DNA of 64,000 nt, from NCBI RefSeq assembly GCF_030814695.1, contig NZ_JAUSVL010000001.1:4128227-4192226 (forward strand), written 5' to 3'. Positions 10,305-19,091 of the stretch are shown piece after piece. The position numbers were made by a program, and so were the translations under genes. The DNA comes from Oligosphaera ethanolica. GTDB taxonomy: Bacteria > Verrucomicrobiota > Lentisphaeria > Oligosphaerales > Oligosphaeraceae. Each line of letters opens with the position of its first letter. Position 1 is the stretch's first letter. The notes under the pieces are model-generated. The model saw nothing but the letters and a program-made list of their open reading frames with translations. It did no database searches and was not told the origin of the DNA.

Positions 10305-11609
10305 TCAGGCGCGGAGGTCTTTGACGCGGACGGCTTTGCCTTCGTTTTTGGGCAATTCACCGGGGCCGACGAGTTGGATGGCGGGTGTGACGAGGATTTC
10401 GTCGCGGAGGTCATTGGCGATGCGTCGGCGGAGGGCGTCGAGTTGCTTGTAGTCGTCGGTGAAGGATTCGCTTTTGAGTTCGGCCTGTACGGTGAGGGTA
10501 TCGCCTTCGTCATTGCGGTCGAGGACGATAAGGTAGTCGCTGCCGATTTCGCGGATGCGCATGAGGACGCGTTCGATTTGGATGGGGAAGACATTGCAGC
10601 CCTTGATGATGAACATGTCATCGGAGCGGCCCTTGATGCGGTCGATACGGCGGGATGTACGGCCACAGGGGCATTCGTCGGGAATGATGCAAGTGAGATC
10701 GCGGGTGCGGTAGCGGATGATGGGCATGGCTTCGCGGTCGAGGGTGGTGAGAATCATCTCGCCGATTTCGCCGTCGGGGACGGGTTCGAGTGTGTCGGGG
10801 TTGACGATTTCGAGCAGGTAGCAGTCTTCCCAAAGGTGCATGCCGTTCTGGTAGCTGCATTCGAAGGCTACGCCGGGGCCGTTCATTTCGGTCATGCCGA
10901 AGGAGTTGTAGGCCTTGGCGCCGAACATTTCCTGGATGCGCAGGCGGGTTTCTTCCGAGTGGGGTTCGGCGCCGATGAAGAGCCGTTCGAGCTTGGTGTC
11001 GCGGATGGGATCGAGGCCATTTTCGAGGAAGACGGCGTGGAGACGGCCGAGGTAGCTGGGGATGGAATGGGCAATGGTGGTGCCGAAGTCCTGCATGAGC
11101 TTGATTTGCCGGCGGCTGTTGCCAGCGGCGGCGGGGATCGTGAGGCAGCCGAGGCGTTCGGCGCCGTACTGGAAGCCGAGGCCGCCGGTGAAGAGGCCGT
11201 AGCCGCTCATGTTTTGGAAGACATCGGCGGGTCGGGCGCCGGTGGCGAACATGGAACGGGCCATGAGGTTTGCCCAGGAGTCGAGGTCGTGGCGGGAGTA
11301 GAGGACGGCGGCGGGGTTGCCGGTGGTGCCGCTGGTGCAGTGCATGCGGATGATGTTGTCTTTGGGGCAGGTGAGCAGCTCGAAGGGATAGCAGGCGCGG
11401 AGGTCGTCCTTGGTGGTGATGGGCAGCTTGCGGACGTCGTCATAGGTCTTGATGGACTCGGCGCTGATATTCAGCTCGCGGTAGAGCTTGCCGTAGAATG
11501 GCGAACGGAGGGCGCGGGTGATGCTCTCCCGGAGTTTTTTGAGCTGGAGTTCCGCCAGCTGTGGGCGGGGGAGGGTTTCGATGTCCTCTTGCCAGTAGAT
11601 GCTGCTCAT
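10305..11609 (-). CDS. paaK: Phenylacetate-CoA ligase (PaaK-like AMP-forming ligase)
   Basis: An adenylate-forming enzyme of about 434 residues that activates phenylacetate or a similar aryl acid to its CoA thioester. The ATP loop MHCTSGTTGNPAAVLYS lies about residues 90-106, and SFGMTEMNGPG and YRTRDLTCIIP follow in the usual order. A CPCG motif near residue 315 fits the family. The protein starts with YWQEDIETLPR, typical of PaaK. ATG at 11609 is 9 bases after GAGGA; another ATG at 11615 is too close to that site. No other phenylacetate catabolism genes are nearby. In anaerobes, such lone genes often serve indolepyruvate or arylacetate metabolism, which is an inference here. Confidence 0.9.
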   Translation of the reverse strand: MSSIYWQEDIETLPRPQLAELQLKKLRESITRALRSPFYGKLYRELNISAESIKTYDDVRKLPITTKDDLRACYPFELLTCPKDNIIRMHCTSGTTGNPAAVLYSRHDLDSWANLMARSMFATGARPADVFQNMSGYGLFTGGLGFQYGAERLGCLTIPAAAGNSRRQIKLMQDFGTTIAHSIPSYLGRLHAVFLENGLDPIRDTKLERLFIGAEPHSEETRLRIQEMFGAKAYNSFGMTEMNGPGVAFECSYQNGMHLWEDCYLLEIVNPDTLEPVPDGEIGEMILTTLDREAMPIIRYRTRDLTCIIPDECPCGRTSRRIDRIKGRSDDMFIIKGCNVFPIQIERVLMRIREIGSDYLIVLDRNDEGDTLTVQAELKSESFTDDYKQLDALRRRIANDLRDEILVTPAIQLVGPGELPKNEGKAVRVKDLRA

Positions 11610-11780
11610 GGTCATGGGTCCTCTGTTCGGAGCGCTGGGAAAAACCGGCGGCGCGTGCCTGTGATCAGTGGGCGGGCGCGGTGCCGGTGGCGGTCAATGA
11701 AAAATGGCGTGGGCCGGTCTGCTTCCGGTTGCAGGCGACCGGGCGCGGCAGCAAGGGGCTATGGGCCGTGGTTGCCGCGC

Positions 11781-13139
11781 TCATTTGTAGCCCTCGAAAA
11801 ACTTGAGATTGCCGGGCGTGCGCAGTTTATTGATGGCGGCGGCTTCGATTTGGCGGATGCGTTCGCTGGACAGGTTCAAGTCCTTGCTGATGGTGGCGAG
11901 GGTTTCGACTTCGCAGCCATTGAGGCCGAAGCGGCGGCTGATGATTTCGCGTTCGCGGTCATCGAGGGAGTCCAGGGCGAGTTTGACGGAGTCCTGGAGG
12001 GTATTTTGCGCGGCGATGTCCTGCGGGTGCGGGGCGTTGTCGTCAGGCAGCAGGTCCTGGATATTGGTGTCGGTGTTGGTGATGGCCTGCAGGGATATGG
12101 GCTGCATGGTCATTTTGAGCAGGGCGCGAACGCGGGCTGGCGAGAGGTCAATGGCGGCGGCAATGTCTTCGGCGCTGGGTGGATCGCCATTTTTCTGCAG
12201 CAGCAGTTGTTCAGCCTGGCGGATTTGATTGACTTGACGGAGGGTGTTTGCCGGGAGGCGGATGATGCGGCTGTTGTTGGTGATGGAGCGGAGAATGGCC
12301 TGGCGGATCCAAAAACTGGCGTAGGTGCTGAAACGGTGCCCGCGCTGGTAATCGAATTTCTCCACGGCGCGCATGAGGCCGATATTGCCTTCCTGGACGA
12401 GATCGGGCAGGGGAATGCCGTAATTGAGATAATTGCGAGCGATGCTGATGACGAGGCGCAGATTGCGTTCGACCATGATGGTCCGGGCTTCGCGCAGCAG
12501 CGCGCAGTGGTGATGCAGGGGCTCTTGGGCTTTTTTCCACTGCGCCGCCGGGATAAAGCAGCTGCGGATGGCGTCGTTGTCAATGAGTTTGAGGCATTCG
12601 TCGAAGAAATAATCGCGCAGTAGCAACGGTGCGCAGCGTTCCCAGAAGATGGCGTGGTTGCTGATGCGGGGAATGTCTTCTGGCGCGGGGTCGTTCTTCT
12701 TGTCGCAACTGGGGAGAAATGACTCAACGATTTGTTCGAGCAGTTCATGAATGCTGCCGTCTTCCTCGCTGTCCTCAACTTCGATGAAATTGCCGAGGCG
12801 TTGGCCGGATTTGGGTACGTTGAGAATAGCCAGTTCGAAGAGGATGAGGGCGGGGAACTGCCGGATGATGGCCTGAATCTGCTGACGGGCTTCGTAGAAC
12901 TGTTTGGCGTAGAAGAACTCTTCCTGCGGCGACAGTCGCGGGTAGCTGCCGACCATGCGGAGGTACGAGGTCTGCAGGTCCTGGCTACCGGCACCCTGGG
13001 GGCGTTGGCGGGACTGGCAGCTCGCATCATCGGCGGTCGGGCCACTGTCAGGCGAATGGACTGTGTTGTCGGATTCTGCCACGGTTTGCGGGTGCTCGTT
13101 TCGAAAAGGGGGTGATTGCGGGGCTTTGGAGGTAAACAA
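11781..13139 (-). CDS. RNA polymerase sigma-70 family factor (RpoD-like)
   Basis: A sigma factor of up to 452 residues with region 1.2 (DLQTSYLRMVGSYPRLSPQE), a spacer of roughly 130 residues, then region 2 (VERNLRLVISIARNY, GLMRAVEKFDYQRGHRFSTY, ASFWIRQAI). Regions 3 (RLPANTLRQVNQI) and 4.2 (NLSSERIRQIEAAAINKLR) follow. It is a primary or group 2 sigma factor recognising -10/-35 promoters like those predicted in this window. The start is uncertain: the frame begins at a TTG (13139) without a ribosome site, and a GTG at 13082 is possible. The residues before region 1.2 are polar and low-complexity. Whether it is the housekeeping factor cannot be decided from this window. Confidence 0.9.
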   Translation of the reverse strand: MFTSKAPQSPPFRNEHPQTVAESDNTVHSPDSGPTADDASCQSRQRPQGAGSQDLQTSYLRMVGSYPRLSPQEEFFYAKQFYEARQQIQAIIRQFPALILFELAILNVPKSGQRLGNFIEVEDSEEDGSIHELLEQIVESFLPSCDKKNDPAPEDIPRISNHAIFWERCAPLLLRDYFFDECLKLIDNDAIRSCFIPAAQWKKAQEPLHHHCALLREARTIMVERNLRLVISIARNYLNYGIPLPDLVQEGNIGLMRAVEKFDYQRGHRFSTYASFWIRQAILRSITNNSRIIRLPANTLRQVNQIRQAEQLLLQKNGDPPSAEDIAAAIDLSPARVRALLKMTMQPISLQAITNTDTNIQDLLPDDNAPHPQDIAAQNTLQDSVKLALDSLDDREREIISRRFGLNGCEVETLATISKDLNLSSERIRQIEAAAINKLRTPGNLKFFEGYK

Positions 13140-13203
13140 GTAATATAGCGGCTTTTTCGCTCCCGCCGCGCGTAGGCGGCGATGGGGTTGTGGTCAGGGT
13201 GGT

Positions 13204-14001
13204 CTAGAGCAGAGACAGCAGCATGTAGGCGACAATGGCGAAAACAGCGCCAAAGGCCAGGACGGAAAGGATCATGGGCCAGGTGATGGACATTTTCGGG
13301 TGCAGGATGGCTTGCACGGCCGGGTCGCTCAGAGGGCTTTGGGCGTGCTGGCCTTTTTTGCCGGTGCTGGCCTCGACGCCCTTGGCAATACGCACGCCCT
13401 TGGTGAGGTGGATCTTAGTGTCGGCCATGGTGATCTCGTCACCGACTTTGATCTCGACGGGGGTTTCGCCGACCGCTTTGTCATTGACGGCTGAGCGGTT
13501 GCTTTTGAACATGTTCTTGTAGCTGACCTTGTCGCCCTCGACCCGGATTAGGCCATGGAAGCGGGAGACATCATCGGTGCGGACGGTGACGTAGTTGTCA
13601 GCTGAGGAGCCGATGGAGTTTGCGCCAGGCCAGAGGACGGCGCGGCGCAGGGGGTTGTTGGTAGGTATGTCCCAGGTGATGTCGTAGGGCGAGGGGCCAC
13701 ATAAGGCGCCGACGCAGAGGAAGTATTGGCCAAAACGGATGACATCGCCGTCGCTGACGCTGCCTTCCTCAAATTTTTCCGCGTCTTTATAGAGGCCGAA
13801 GTGGCTGTTATTGGAAATTTTCCATGTCAGTCCCTGTTTTTCGAGGACGAAGTGTTCGCGGCTGATGGTGGTGTCGGCGATAGCTTTGAGGGACACGTCG
13901 CAGCTGGACGACCGCCCGACGCTGATGCTGGACGAGAAGTCTTCAGAGGCGAAGCGTTTGAGTTCTTCGCCGAAATGATTGTAGATTCTGAAGATTGGCA
14001 T
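13204..14001 (-). CDS. FHA-domain protein with C-terminal membrane anchor
   Basis: A protein of 265 residues with an N-terminal forkhead-associated domain: SISVGRSSSCDVSL then TTISREHFVLE (residues about 26-56). A second FHA-like copy follows in the middle (NSIGSSADNYVTV then DVSRFHGLIRV). FHA domains bind phosphothreonine peptides, so it probably reads a kinase signal. The last ~25 residues (PMILSVLAFGAVFAIVAYMLLSLL) form one transmembrane helix with almost no tail beyond it, so the FHA domains face the cytoplasm. No kinase or phosphatase is adjacent. It lies between proS and the sigma factor on the same strand. Confidence 0.85.
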   Translation of the reverse strand: MPIFRIYNHFGEELKRFASEDFSSSISVGRSSSCDVSLKAIADTTISREHFVLEKQGLTWKISNNSHFGLYKDAEKFEEGSVSDGDVIRFGQYFLCVGALCGPSPYDITWDIPTNNPLRRAVLWPGANSIGSSADNYVTVRTDDVSRFHGLIRVEGDKVSYKNMFKSNRSAVNDKAVGETPVEIKVGDEITMADTKIHLTKGVRIAKGVEASTGKKGQHAQSPLSDPAVQAILHPKMSITWPMILSVLAFGAVFAIVAYMLLSLL

Positions 14002-14129
14002 GGTAGTCGACGGGTGGCGGTCGGCGGTGGGGCTCAGTTTCGGGGTGGGGGTGGAGCGGGGCGGTTCCGGTGGTGTACGGCGCTGTGGCCGGGCACTAGC
14101 CCTGGCGCGGCGTCGTAGACAATGGCTAC

Positions 14130-15884
14130 TCAGGCCGTAGGCGTGTCAGGGCGGCAGAGTGCCATGAGCTCCTGGATTTGCTGCTGGACGAAGGGTAAGA
14201 CGCCGTCCAGGGCAATGAGTTCGGAGCGCTTGCCCCAGTTGCGTTGTTTAAATTCGACCTGGCTTTGGGCCAAGGTCTTGGGCGAAACGACGAGGCGCAG
14301 GGGCACGCCGATGAGATCGGCGTCGGCGAAGGCGAAGCCGGCCTTTTCGCCGCGGTCGTCGTAGAGGGCGTCAATGCCGGCATCGAGGAGGCTCTGGTAG
14401 AGATTGTCGCATGCTTGGCGAACCTCGGGCTGATTGATATTGAGGCCGATGAGGTGTACCTGGAATGGCGCGATGGCCATAGGCCAAACGGGGCCATAGT
14501 CGTCATGGCATTGTTCGATGACGGCGGCCATGGCGCGGCCGACGCCGATGCCGTAGCAGCCCATGATCATGGGCTTGCTTTTGCCGTCCTGGTCGAGGTA
14601 GTTGCAGGCCATTGGCGCGGAATACTTGGTGCCAAGCTGGAAGATATTGCCGACTTCGATGCCCTTGAGGGCCTGGAGCGGCTGGCCGGTGAGGGGGCAG
14701 GGATCGCCTTCGCGCACGGTCGCGATGTCGGTGATCATGATGTGCTCGCGGCCGGCTGCATCGCGCGCAAAATTGAAGTTGAGCATGTGGTGGTCTTCTT
14801 CATTGGCGCCGACGACGAGGTTGCTGGATTCGCTGACAGAGGGGTCGACCACCACGCGGATCTTTTTCGCGTCGATACCCAGCAGCGACGCGAAGCCGGG
14901 GACGGTCCCGGCGGCGCGGATGAGCTCGTCGTTGGCAAAGTCGATTTCGGGGCACTGAATAGCCTTGCGCAATTTAGCTTCGTTGACCTCAAGATCGCCG
15001 CGGATGCAGACGAAGACCAGCTTGTTGTCCTGATCCTTGTAGAACACGGCCTTGCAGGTCTGTGCGGGGCTGAGTTTGAGGAAGGCGGCGACGTCGGCGA
15101 TGGTCTTGCAGCCGGGCGTGTGGACCTTGTTGAGAGGCAGTGGCGCATCCTTGGCGAAGGCGAGCTTGGCCACGGCGACTTCGCGGTTGGCGCGGTAGCT
15201 GCCGTCGGGCGAAGCAAAGATGGTATCTTCACCGCAATCGGCGATGGCCATGAATTCATGGGACACGGCGCCGCCCATCATGCCGGAATCTGAGAGAATG
15301 GACAGGCACTGCTTGAGGCCGATGCGCTTGAAGATGCGCACGTAGGCTTCGTGGCAGCGCTCGTAGTACTTCTCCAGGCAATCCTGAGAGCCGTGGAAGC
15401 TGTACGCGTCCTTCATGGTGAATTCGCGGACGCGGATGAGCCCGGCGCGGGGACGGGCCTCGTCGCGGTACTTGGTCTGAATCTGGTAGAGCATGGACGG
15501 CAGCTGCTTGTAGGACACCAGCTCGGTGCGGGCGACCTGAACGACAGCTTCCTCGTGGGTCATGCCCAGGAGCATGTCCTTGCCATTGCGGTCCTTGAAA
15601 CGCAGGAGCTCGCTGCCGACCTTGGCATAGCGGCCGCTTTCCTCCCAGAGTTCCGCCGGCAGGACCACCGGCATGCGGATCTCCTGGCCGTCGACGCGGT
15701 CCATTTCCTCGCGCAGAATCTGCTCAATTTTGCGGGTGATGCGCCGGCCGAGGGGCAACAACGTGTAGAGGCCAGCGGATACGAGGCGCACATAGCCGCC
15801 CCGGATCAGAAAAATGTGGCTGGCCGTCTGGGCATCACGGGGGGCTTCTTTGAGGCGTTGGCCGACAAGCTGGGATAATTTCAT
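14130..15884 (-). CDS. proS: Prolyl-tRNA synthetase
   Basis: A class II synthetase of 584 residues that charges tRNA-Pro. Motif 1 and 2 regions are visible (MPVVLPAELWEESGRY; TKYRDEARPRAGLIRVREFTMKDAYSF with the motif 2 arginine). An inserted editing domain spans about residues 220-400, as in the long bacterial type. Motif 3 (MGCYGIGVGRAMAAVIEQ) and an anticodon-binding C-terminus follow. ATG at 15884 begins MKLSQLVG as expected; upstream in-frame codons are not coding-like. A promoter is predicted at 16020-16047. Confidence 0.96.
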   Translation of the reverse strand: MKLSQLVGQRLKEAPRDAQTASHIFLIRGGYVRLVSAGLYTLLPLGRRITRKIEQILREEMDRVDGQEIRMPVVLPAELWEESGRYAKVGSELLRFKDRNGKDMLLGMTHEEAVVQVARTELVSYKQLPSMLYQIQTKYRDEARPRAGLIRVREFTMKDAYSFHGSQDCLEKYYERCHEAYVRIFKRIGLKQCLSILSDSGMMGGAVSHEFMAIADCGEDTIFASPDGSYRANREVAVAKLAFAKDAPLPLNKVHTPGCKTIADVAAFLKLSPAQTCKAVFYKDQDNKLVFVCIRGDLEVNEAKLRKAIQCPEIDFANDELIRAAGTVPGFASLLGIDAKKIRVVVDPSVSESSNLVVGANEEDHHMLNFNFARDAAGREHIMITDIATVREGDPCPLTGQPLQALKGIEVGNIFQLGTKYSAPMACNYLDQDGKSKPMIMGCYGIGVGRAMAAVIEQCHDDYGPVWPMAIAPFQVHLIGLNINQPEVRQACDNLYQSLLDAGIDALYDDRGEKAGFAFADADLIGVPLRLVVSPKTLAQSQVEFKQRNWGKRSELIALDGVLPFVQQQIQELMALCRPDTPTA

Positions 15885-16019
15885 AATTGATGCGGTTTTT
15901 CTGGCTGCAAGGGGGTGTTTTTTTACTTCGGGACTTGCCGTTAGCGGGTCTTGGGCAACAATAACGGACCGTCGCCTGCGGAGATGCGGCGCCGGAGGCA
16001 TAACGAATACAAACTGCAC

Positions 16020-16047
16020 AATATAATTTAGGAATGACTTGTGGCAA
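16020..16047 (-). promoter_or_regulatory. Predicted promoter of proS
   Basis: On the minus strand, TTGCCA (16047-16042), a 16-base spacer and TATATT (16025-16020) form a good sigma-70 promoter about 135 bases upstream of the proS ATG. Confidence 0.5.
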
Positions 16048-16267
16048 CCGACGGCAAAGGGGCAGTAACAAAAGGTTGTAATGCCTCACCCATTGATACT
16101 GGCGGTTCCAAGGAACGCCAGGGACCGTGCGGGCTAATTGGCGCGGCGCACTGGGGCGAGGACTCACGGACTCATGAGGCATGATCCCATGGATTGGACC
16201 GTGGAGACTTTCGGGACCACGGGGAATGACGCATTGGACTCAAGGGACTGTTTGGCCGACTTCCGGG

Positions 16268-16303
16268 ACTCCTGGGAGCGCCGCCGTCCCGGCGGCAGTC
16301 GAG
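16268..16303. repeat. Single copy of the GCCGCCGTCCCGGCGGC repeat
   Basis: The text TCCTGGGAGCGCCGCCGTCC with the GGCGGC after it matches, on the opposite strand and with one substitution, the 32-bp GC-rich repeat found in three copies at 45730-45825. It runs straight into the 10-bp array that starts at 16295. Confidence 0.6.
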
Positions 16304-16390
16304 TGCAGTCGAGAGCAGTCGAGTGCAGTCGAGAGCAGTCGAGTGCAGTCGAGTGCAGTCGAGTGCAGTCGAGAGCAGTCGAGAGCAGTC
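16295..16390 (+). repeat. 10-bp tandem array GCAGTCGAGW (about 9.6 copies)
   Basis: Nine full units and one partial unit, identical except for the last base, which is T or A in the order T,A,T,A,T,T,T,A,A. The array ends 18 bases before the -35 box of the riboflavin operon promoter. The 10-base period places each unit on almost the same helical face. Confidence 0.95.
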
Positions 16391-16407
16391 GCAGGCGGAA
16401 TGCTCTA

Positions 16408-16436
16408 TTGCTAAAGGCAGGTTTTGCGGGTATATT
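16408..16436 (+). promoter_or_regulatory. Predicted promoter of riboflavin operon
   Basis: TTGCTA (16408-16413), a 17-base spacer and TATATT (16431-16436). Transcription would begin just before the FMN riboswitch, which supports the call. Confidence 0.7.
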
Positions 16437-16454
16437 AGGCGTTTTTACAGCAAG

Positions 16455-16612
16455 GTATTTCGGGGCAGGGTGCAATTCCCGATCGGCGGTGACAGTCCGC
16501 CCGTCCTCAATGTGCGAGCAGTGGCTGCTGATGTCGATGGCATCAGTGGTTTGAGGGCTGACACGGTGCGATACCGTGACCGACAGTGACAGTCTGGATG
16601 AAAGTGATGTCT
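16455..16612 (+). promoter_or_regulatory. FMN riboswitch (RFN element)
   Basis: The conserved RFN core is clear: CGGGGCAGGGTGCAATTCCC at 16461, then GATCGGCGGTGACAGTCCGC, a GCGAGC segment near 16512, a variable hairpin, GGTTTGA near 16546, and CCGACAGTGACAGTCTGGAT ending near 16600 followed by GAAAGTGATG. It lies upstream of ribBA, the usual target. On binding FMN it should reduce expression. I could not identify a terminator or sequestering helix in the 135 bases before the ribBA start, so the mode of control is open. Confidence 0.93.
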
Positions 16613-16749
16613 TGCTGTTGTGTATGGCGTTGGTTCAGAGTGGCGTTCAGGCGTTGTTCTGGATTGATTGCCGTGCCTTTGCGTTGCCCCGGGCGAAGGT
16701 AGGTTGATGAACAGCCGACAGTGAGCGGCGGGTAACAAAGGACAGAGGC

Positions 16750-17937
16750 ATGTTCAGCACGGTAGAAGAACTTAGCAAGGCCCTGGCAGCCGGCGAGATG
16801 ATCGTCTTGACGGACGACGAGCACCGCGAGAACGAGGGCGATGTGATCATGGCAGCGGAGAAAGTGACTCCGGAGGCTGTGAATTTCATGGTTACGCATG
16901 CACGTGGTTTGATGTGCGTGCCGATGCCGAGCAAGCGCGCCCTGGAACTGGGGCTGAACGAAATGACGCGCAATACGGACCCGCTGGGGACCTGCTTTAC
17001 GGTCAGCGTGGATGCCAACGAGGGCACGACGACGGGCATTTCCGCCTTTGACCGGGCCTTGACGGCCCAAAAGCTGGCGGACCCTCGTTGCCTGGCTGGC
17101 GATTTTCATTCGCCGGGCCATGTGTTTCCGCTGATTGCCCGCGAGGGCGGCGTGTTGGTTCGGGCGGGTCACACGGAAGCGTCGGTGGATTTGATGCGCA
17201 TCGCTGGCATGTCTCCTTATGGGGTGATTTGCGAGATTCTGAATGAGGACGGCAGTATGGCGCGCCTGCCACAGCTGGAAGTATTCGCCCGCAAGCACGG
17301 CTTGAAGCTCGGCTGCGTGGCCCATCTGATCGAATACCGCCGCCGCACGGAAAGCATGGTCGAGCGGGTGCAGAGGGTGAAATTGCCGACGCCTTACGGC
17401 GAGTTCATGCTGCACTGCTTCGTGGCCAAGCATGATGGGCGCGAGCATCTCGCGCTGGTCTACGGCGATATCATCGACAAGGAAAACGTGCTGACGCGAG
17501 TGCACAGCGAGTGCCTGACGGGCGACGTCTTCCATTCCATGCGCTGCGACTGCGGTCAGCAGCTCGACGCCGCGATGCGGCGTATCGTCGAAAATGGCTC
17601 GGGGGTCATTGTGTATATGCGGCAGGAAGGGCGGGGAATCGGCCTGGCCAATAAGCTGCATGCCTATCATCTGCAGGAGAAAGGGCTGGATACCGTCGAC
17701 GCCAATGTTCGCCTGGGTTTTGCACCTGATCTGCGTGAATACGGCATCGGCGCGCAGATTCTGCAGAGCATTGGCGTGAAGAGCATCCGGCTGCTGACGA
17801 ATAACCCGAAGAAACTGGTGGGGCTACAGGGCTACGGCCTGAGTATCACGGGGCGCGAACCGCTGGTGATCCCCCCGCAGCAGCATGACGAGGCGTATCT
17901 GAAGACCAAGAAAGAACGCATGGAGCACATGCTCTGA
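16750..17937 (+). CDS. ribBA: Bifunctional DHBP synthase / GTP cyclohydrolase II
   Basis: This 395-residue enzyme makes both riboflavin precursors: 3,4-dihydroxy-2-butanone-4-phosphate from ribulose-5-phosphate, and the diaminopyrimidine from GTP. The RibB domain (about 1-200) has DDEHRENEGD at 22-31 and RAGHTEASVDL near 140. The RibA domain has the zinc cysteines in SECLTGDVFHSMRCDCGQQ and the MRQEGRGIGL motif. Both active sites look intact. ATG at 16750 is preceded by AAAGGACAGAGG. It is the first gene after the FMN riboswitch, with ribH following after a 79-base gap. ribD and riboflavin synthase are not in the window. Confidence 0.97.
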   Translation: MFSTVEELSKALAAGEMIVLTDDEHRENEGDVIMAAEKVTPEAVNFMVTHARGLMCVPMPSKRALELGLNEMTRNTDPLGTCFTVSVDANEGTTTGISAFDRALTAQKLADPRCLAGDFHSPGHVFPLIAREGGVLVRAGHTEASVDLMRIAGMSPYGVICEILNEDGSMARLPQLEVFARKHGLKLGCVAHLIEYRRRTESMVERVQRVKLPTPYGEFMLHCFVAKHDGREHLALVYGDIIDKENVLTRVHSECLTGDVFHSMRCDCGQQLDAAMRRIVENGSGVIVYMRQEGRGIGLANKLHAYHLQEKGLDTVDANVRLGFAPDLREYGIGAQILQSIGVKSIRLLTNNPKKLVGLQGYGLSITGREPLVIPPQQHDEAYLKTKKERMEHML

Positions 17938-18016
17938 CCCGCAGGGCGGCAGGGCGGTCGGATATCAAGAAAATTGAACTGGCTTTTTGAAATACCAAGC
18001 AGAAAGGGCAGTAGCC

Positions 18017-18502
18017 ATGACAGCAGAAGTGAAGACCTACGAAGGCGGTTTGAATGCGGCGGGATTGCGTTTCGCCATCGTCTGTTCGCGTTTCAACGAA
18101 TTTTTTGTTTCGAAGCTTTTGGGCGGAGCGGTTGACTGCCTGCTGCGGCACGGTGCGTCTGCCAAGGACATTGAGACCGCTTGGGTGCCGGGCTCCTATG
18201 AGATCCCGCTGGTAGCCAAGAAGCTGGTGGCTTCTGGCCGCTACCACGGTGTCATTGCGCTGGGCGTGGTGATTCAAGGCTCGACGGCGCATGCCAATTA
18301 CGTGAACGCCGAGGTCTCCAAAGGCCTGGCTCAGGTGTCGCTGGAAAGCGGCGTGCCGGTGATCTACGGGGTGGTTACCACCGAAAACATTGAGCAGGCC
18401 ATTGAGCGTTCCGGCTGCAAAGCCGGCAACCGTGGCAGCACCGCCGCCGAGACAGCCATTGAGATGGCCAATCTGCTGCGGGTTTTGCCGGAGGCTAAGT
18501 GA
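18017..18502 (+). CDS. ribH: 6,7-dimethyl-8-ribityllumazine synthase
   Basis: RibH joins the two RibBA products into the lumazine precursor of riboflavin and usually forms icosahedral shells. The 161-residue length fits. Family motifs are [27 protein letters not shown] and [10 protein letters not shown] (with the catalytic His). The C-terminal part [20 protein letters not shown] matches the conserved ending. The ATG at 18017 was preferred to one at 17987 because it gives the usual N-terminus. It lies 3 bases before nusB, so the two are co-transcribed. Confidence 0.95.
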   Translation: MTAEVKTYEGGLNAAGLRFAIVCSRFNEFFVSKLLGGAVDCLLRHGASAKDIETAWVPGSYEIPLVAKKLVASGRYHGVIALGVVIQGSTAHANYVNAEVSKGLAQVSLESGVPVIYGVVTTENIEQAIERSGCKAGNRGSTAAETAIEMANLLRVLPEAK

Positions 18503-18505
18503 GGC

Positions 18506-19078
18506 ATGCCAAAGGAGAAGCAACCAGGAGACAAGGGCGGCGCGTTGTTCAGACGCCGCCGTTTCTGGGCGCGAACCAGCGCCATGCAGATGCTCTACCA
18601 GCTGGACATGCAGAAGACCTGGGAGCCAGACAGCAACCTGCTTGAAAACTTTGACGAGCTGTTGGCAACGGACGGACTGCTTGCCGAAATTGATGCCGAA
18701 CTCAATCCTGACGACTGCAACAAAGCCCGGGAGTACGCCTGGCAGCTGGTCGCAGGCGTCACGGAGCATCACCGCGAACTCGATGACATGATTCGTCCCG
18801 CCGCCCTCAATTGGAGCCTTGAGCGCATCAGTGCGGTCGATCGGGCCATTTTGCGCCTGTCCGCCTATGAGATCAGCAAAGTGGGCAAGGTGACGCCGGC
18901 GACGGCGATCAACGAGGCTGTCGAGCTGGCTAAGCGTTTCGGGCAGGCTGAGTCGCCGCGCTTTATCAATGGCGTGCTGGACAATGTCCGCCGCGCGATC
19001 GTCAAGAAACAGCTCGCGGCAGATGCCGCTGCTGGCGATGGCGATGGTGCAGGCGCAGGCGCTGGCGCCAAGTCGTAA
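18506..19078 (+). CDS. nusB: Transcription antitermination factor NusB
   Basis: NusB binds boxA RNA with NusE (S10) to prevent early termination in rRNA operons. The protein is 190 residues, longer than the usual 140-160. It has a basic N-terminal extension (GGALFRRRRFWAR), then the family start ARTSAMQMLYQLDM, the middle ISAVDRAILRLSAYEI and ETINEA-like TPATAINEAVELAKRF, and FINGVLDNV near the end. The tail is low-complexity Ala/Gly/Asp. The pairing with ribH is common in bacteria. A GGAGG site 11 bases upstream supports the start. Confidence 0.93.
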   Translation: MPKEKQPGDKGGALFRRRRFWARTSAMQMLYQLDMQKTWEPDSNLLENFDELLATDGLLAEIDAELNPDDCNKAREYAWQLVAGVTEHHRELDDMIRPAALNWSLERISAVDRAILRLSAYEISKVGKVTPATAINEAVELAKRFGQAESPRFINGVLDNVRRAIVKKQLAADAAAGDGDGAGAGAGAKS

Positions 19079-19091
19079 CGGGGGGGTAGGC

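Noticed and set aside
10374..12623. 749-residue plus-strand frame opposite paaK and the sigma factor
   Set aside because: An antisense frame with Gly/Ala/Asp/Glu-biased composition, typical of the complement of GC-rich genes; the minus-strand proteins have complete family motifs.
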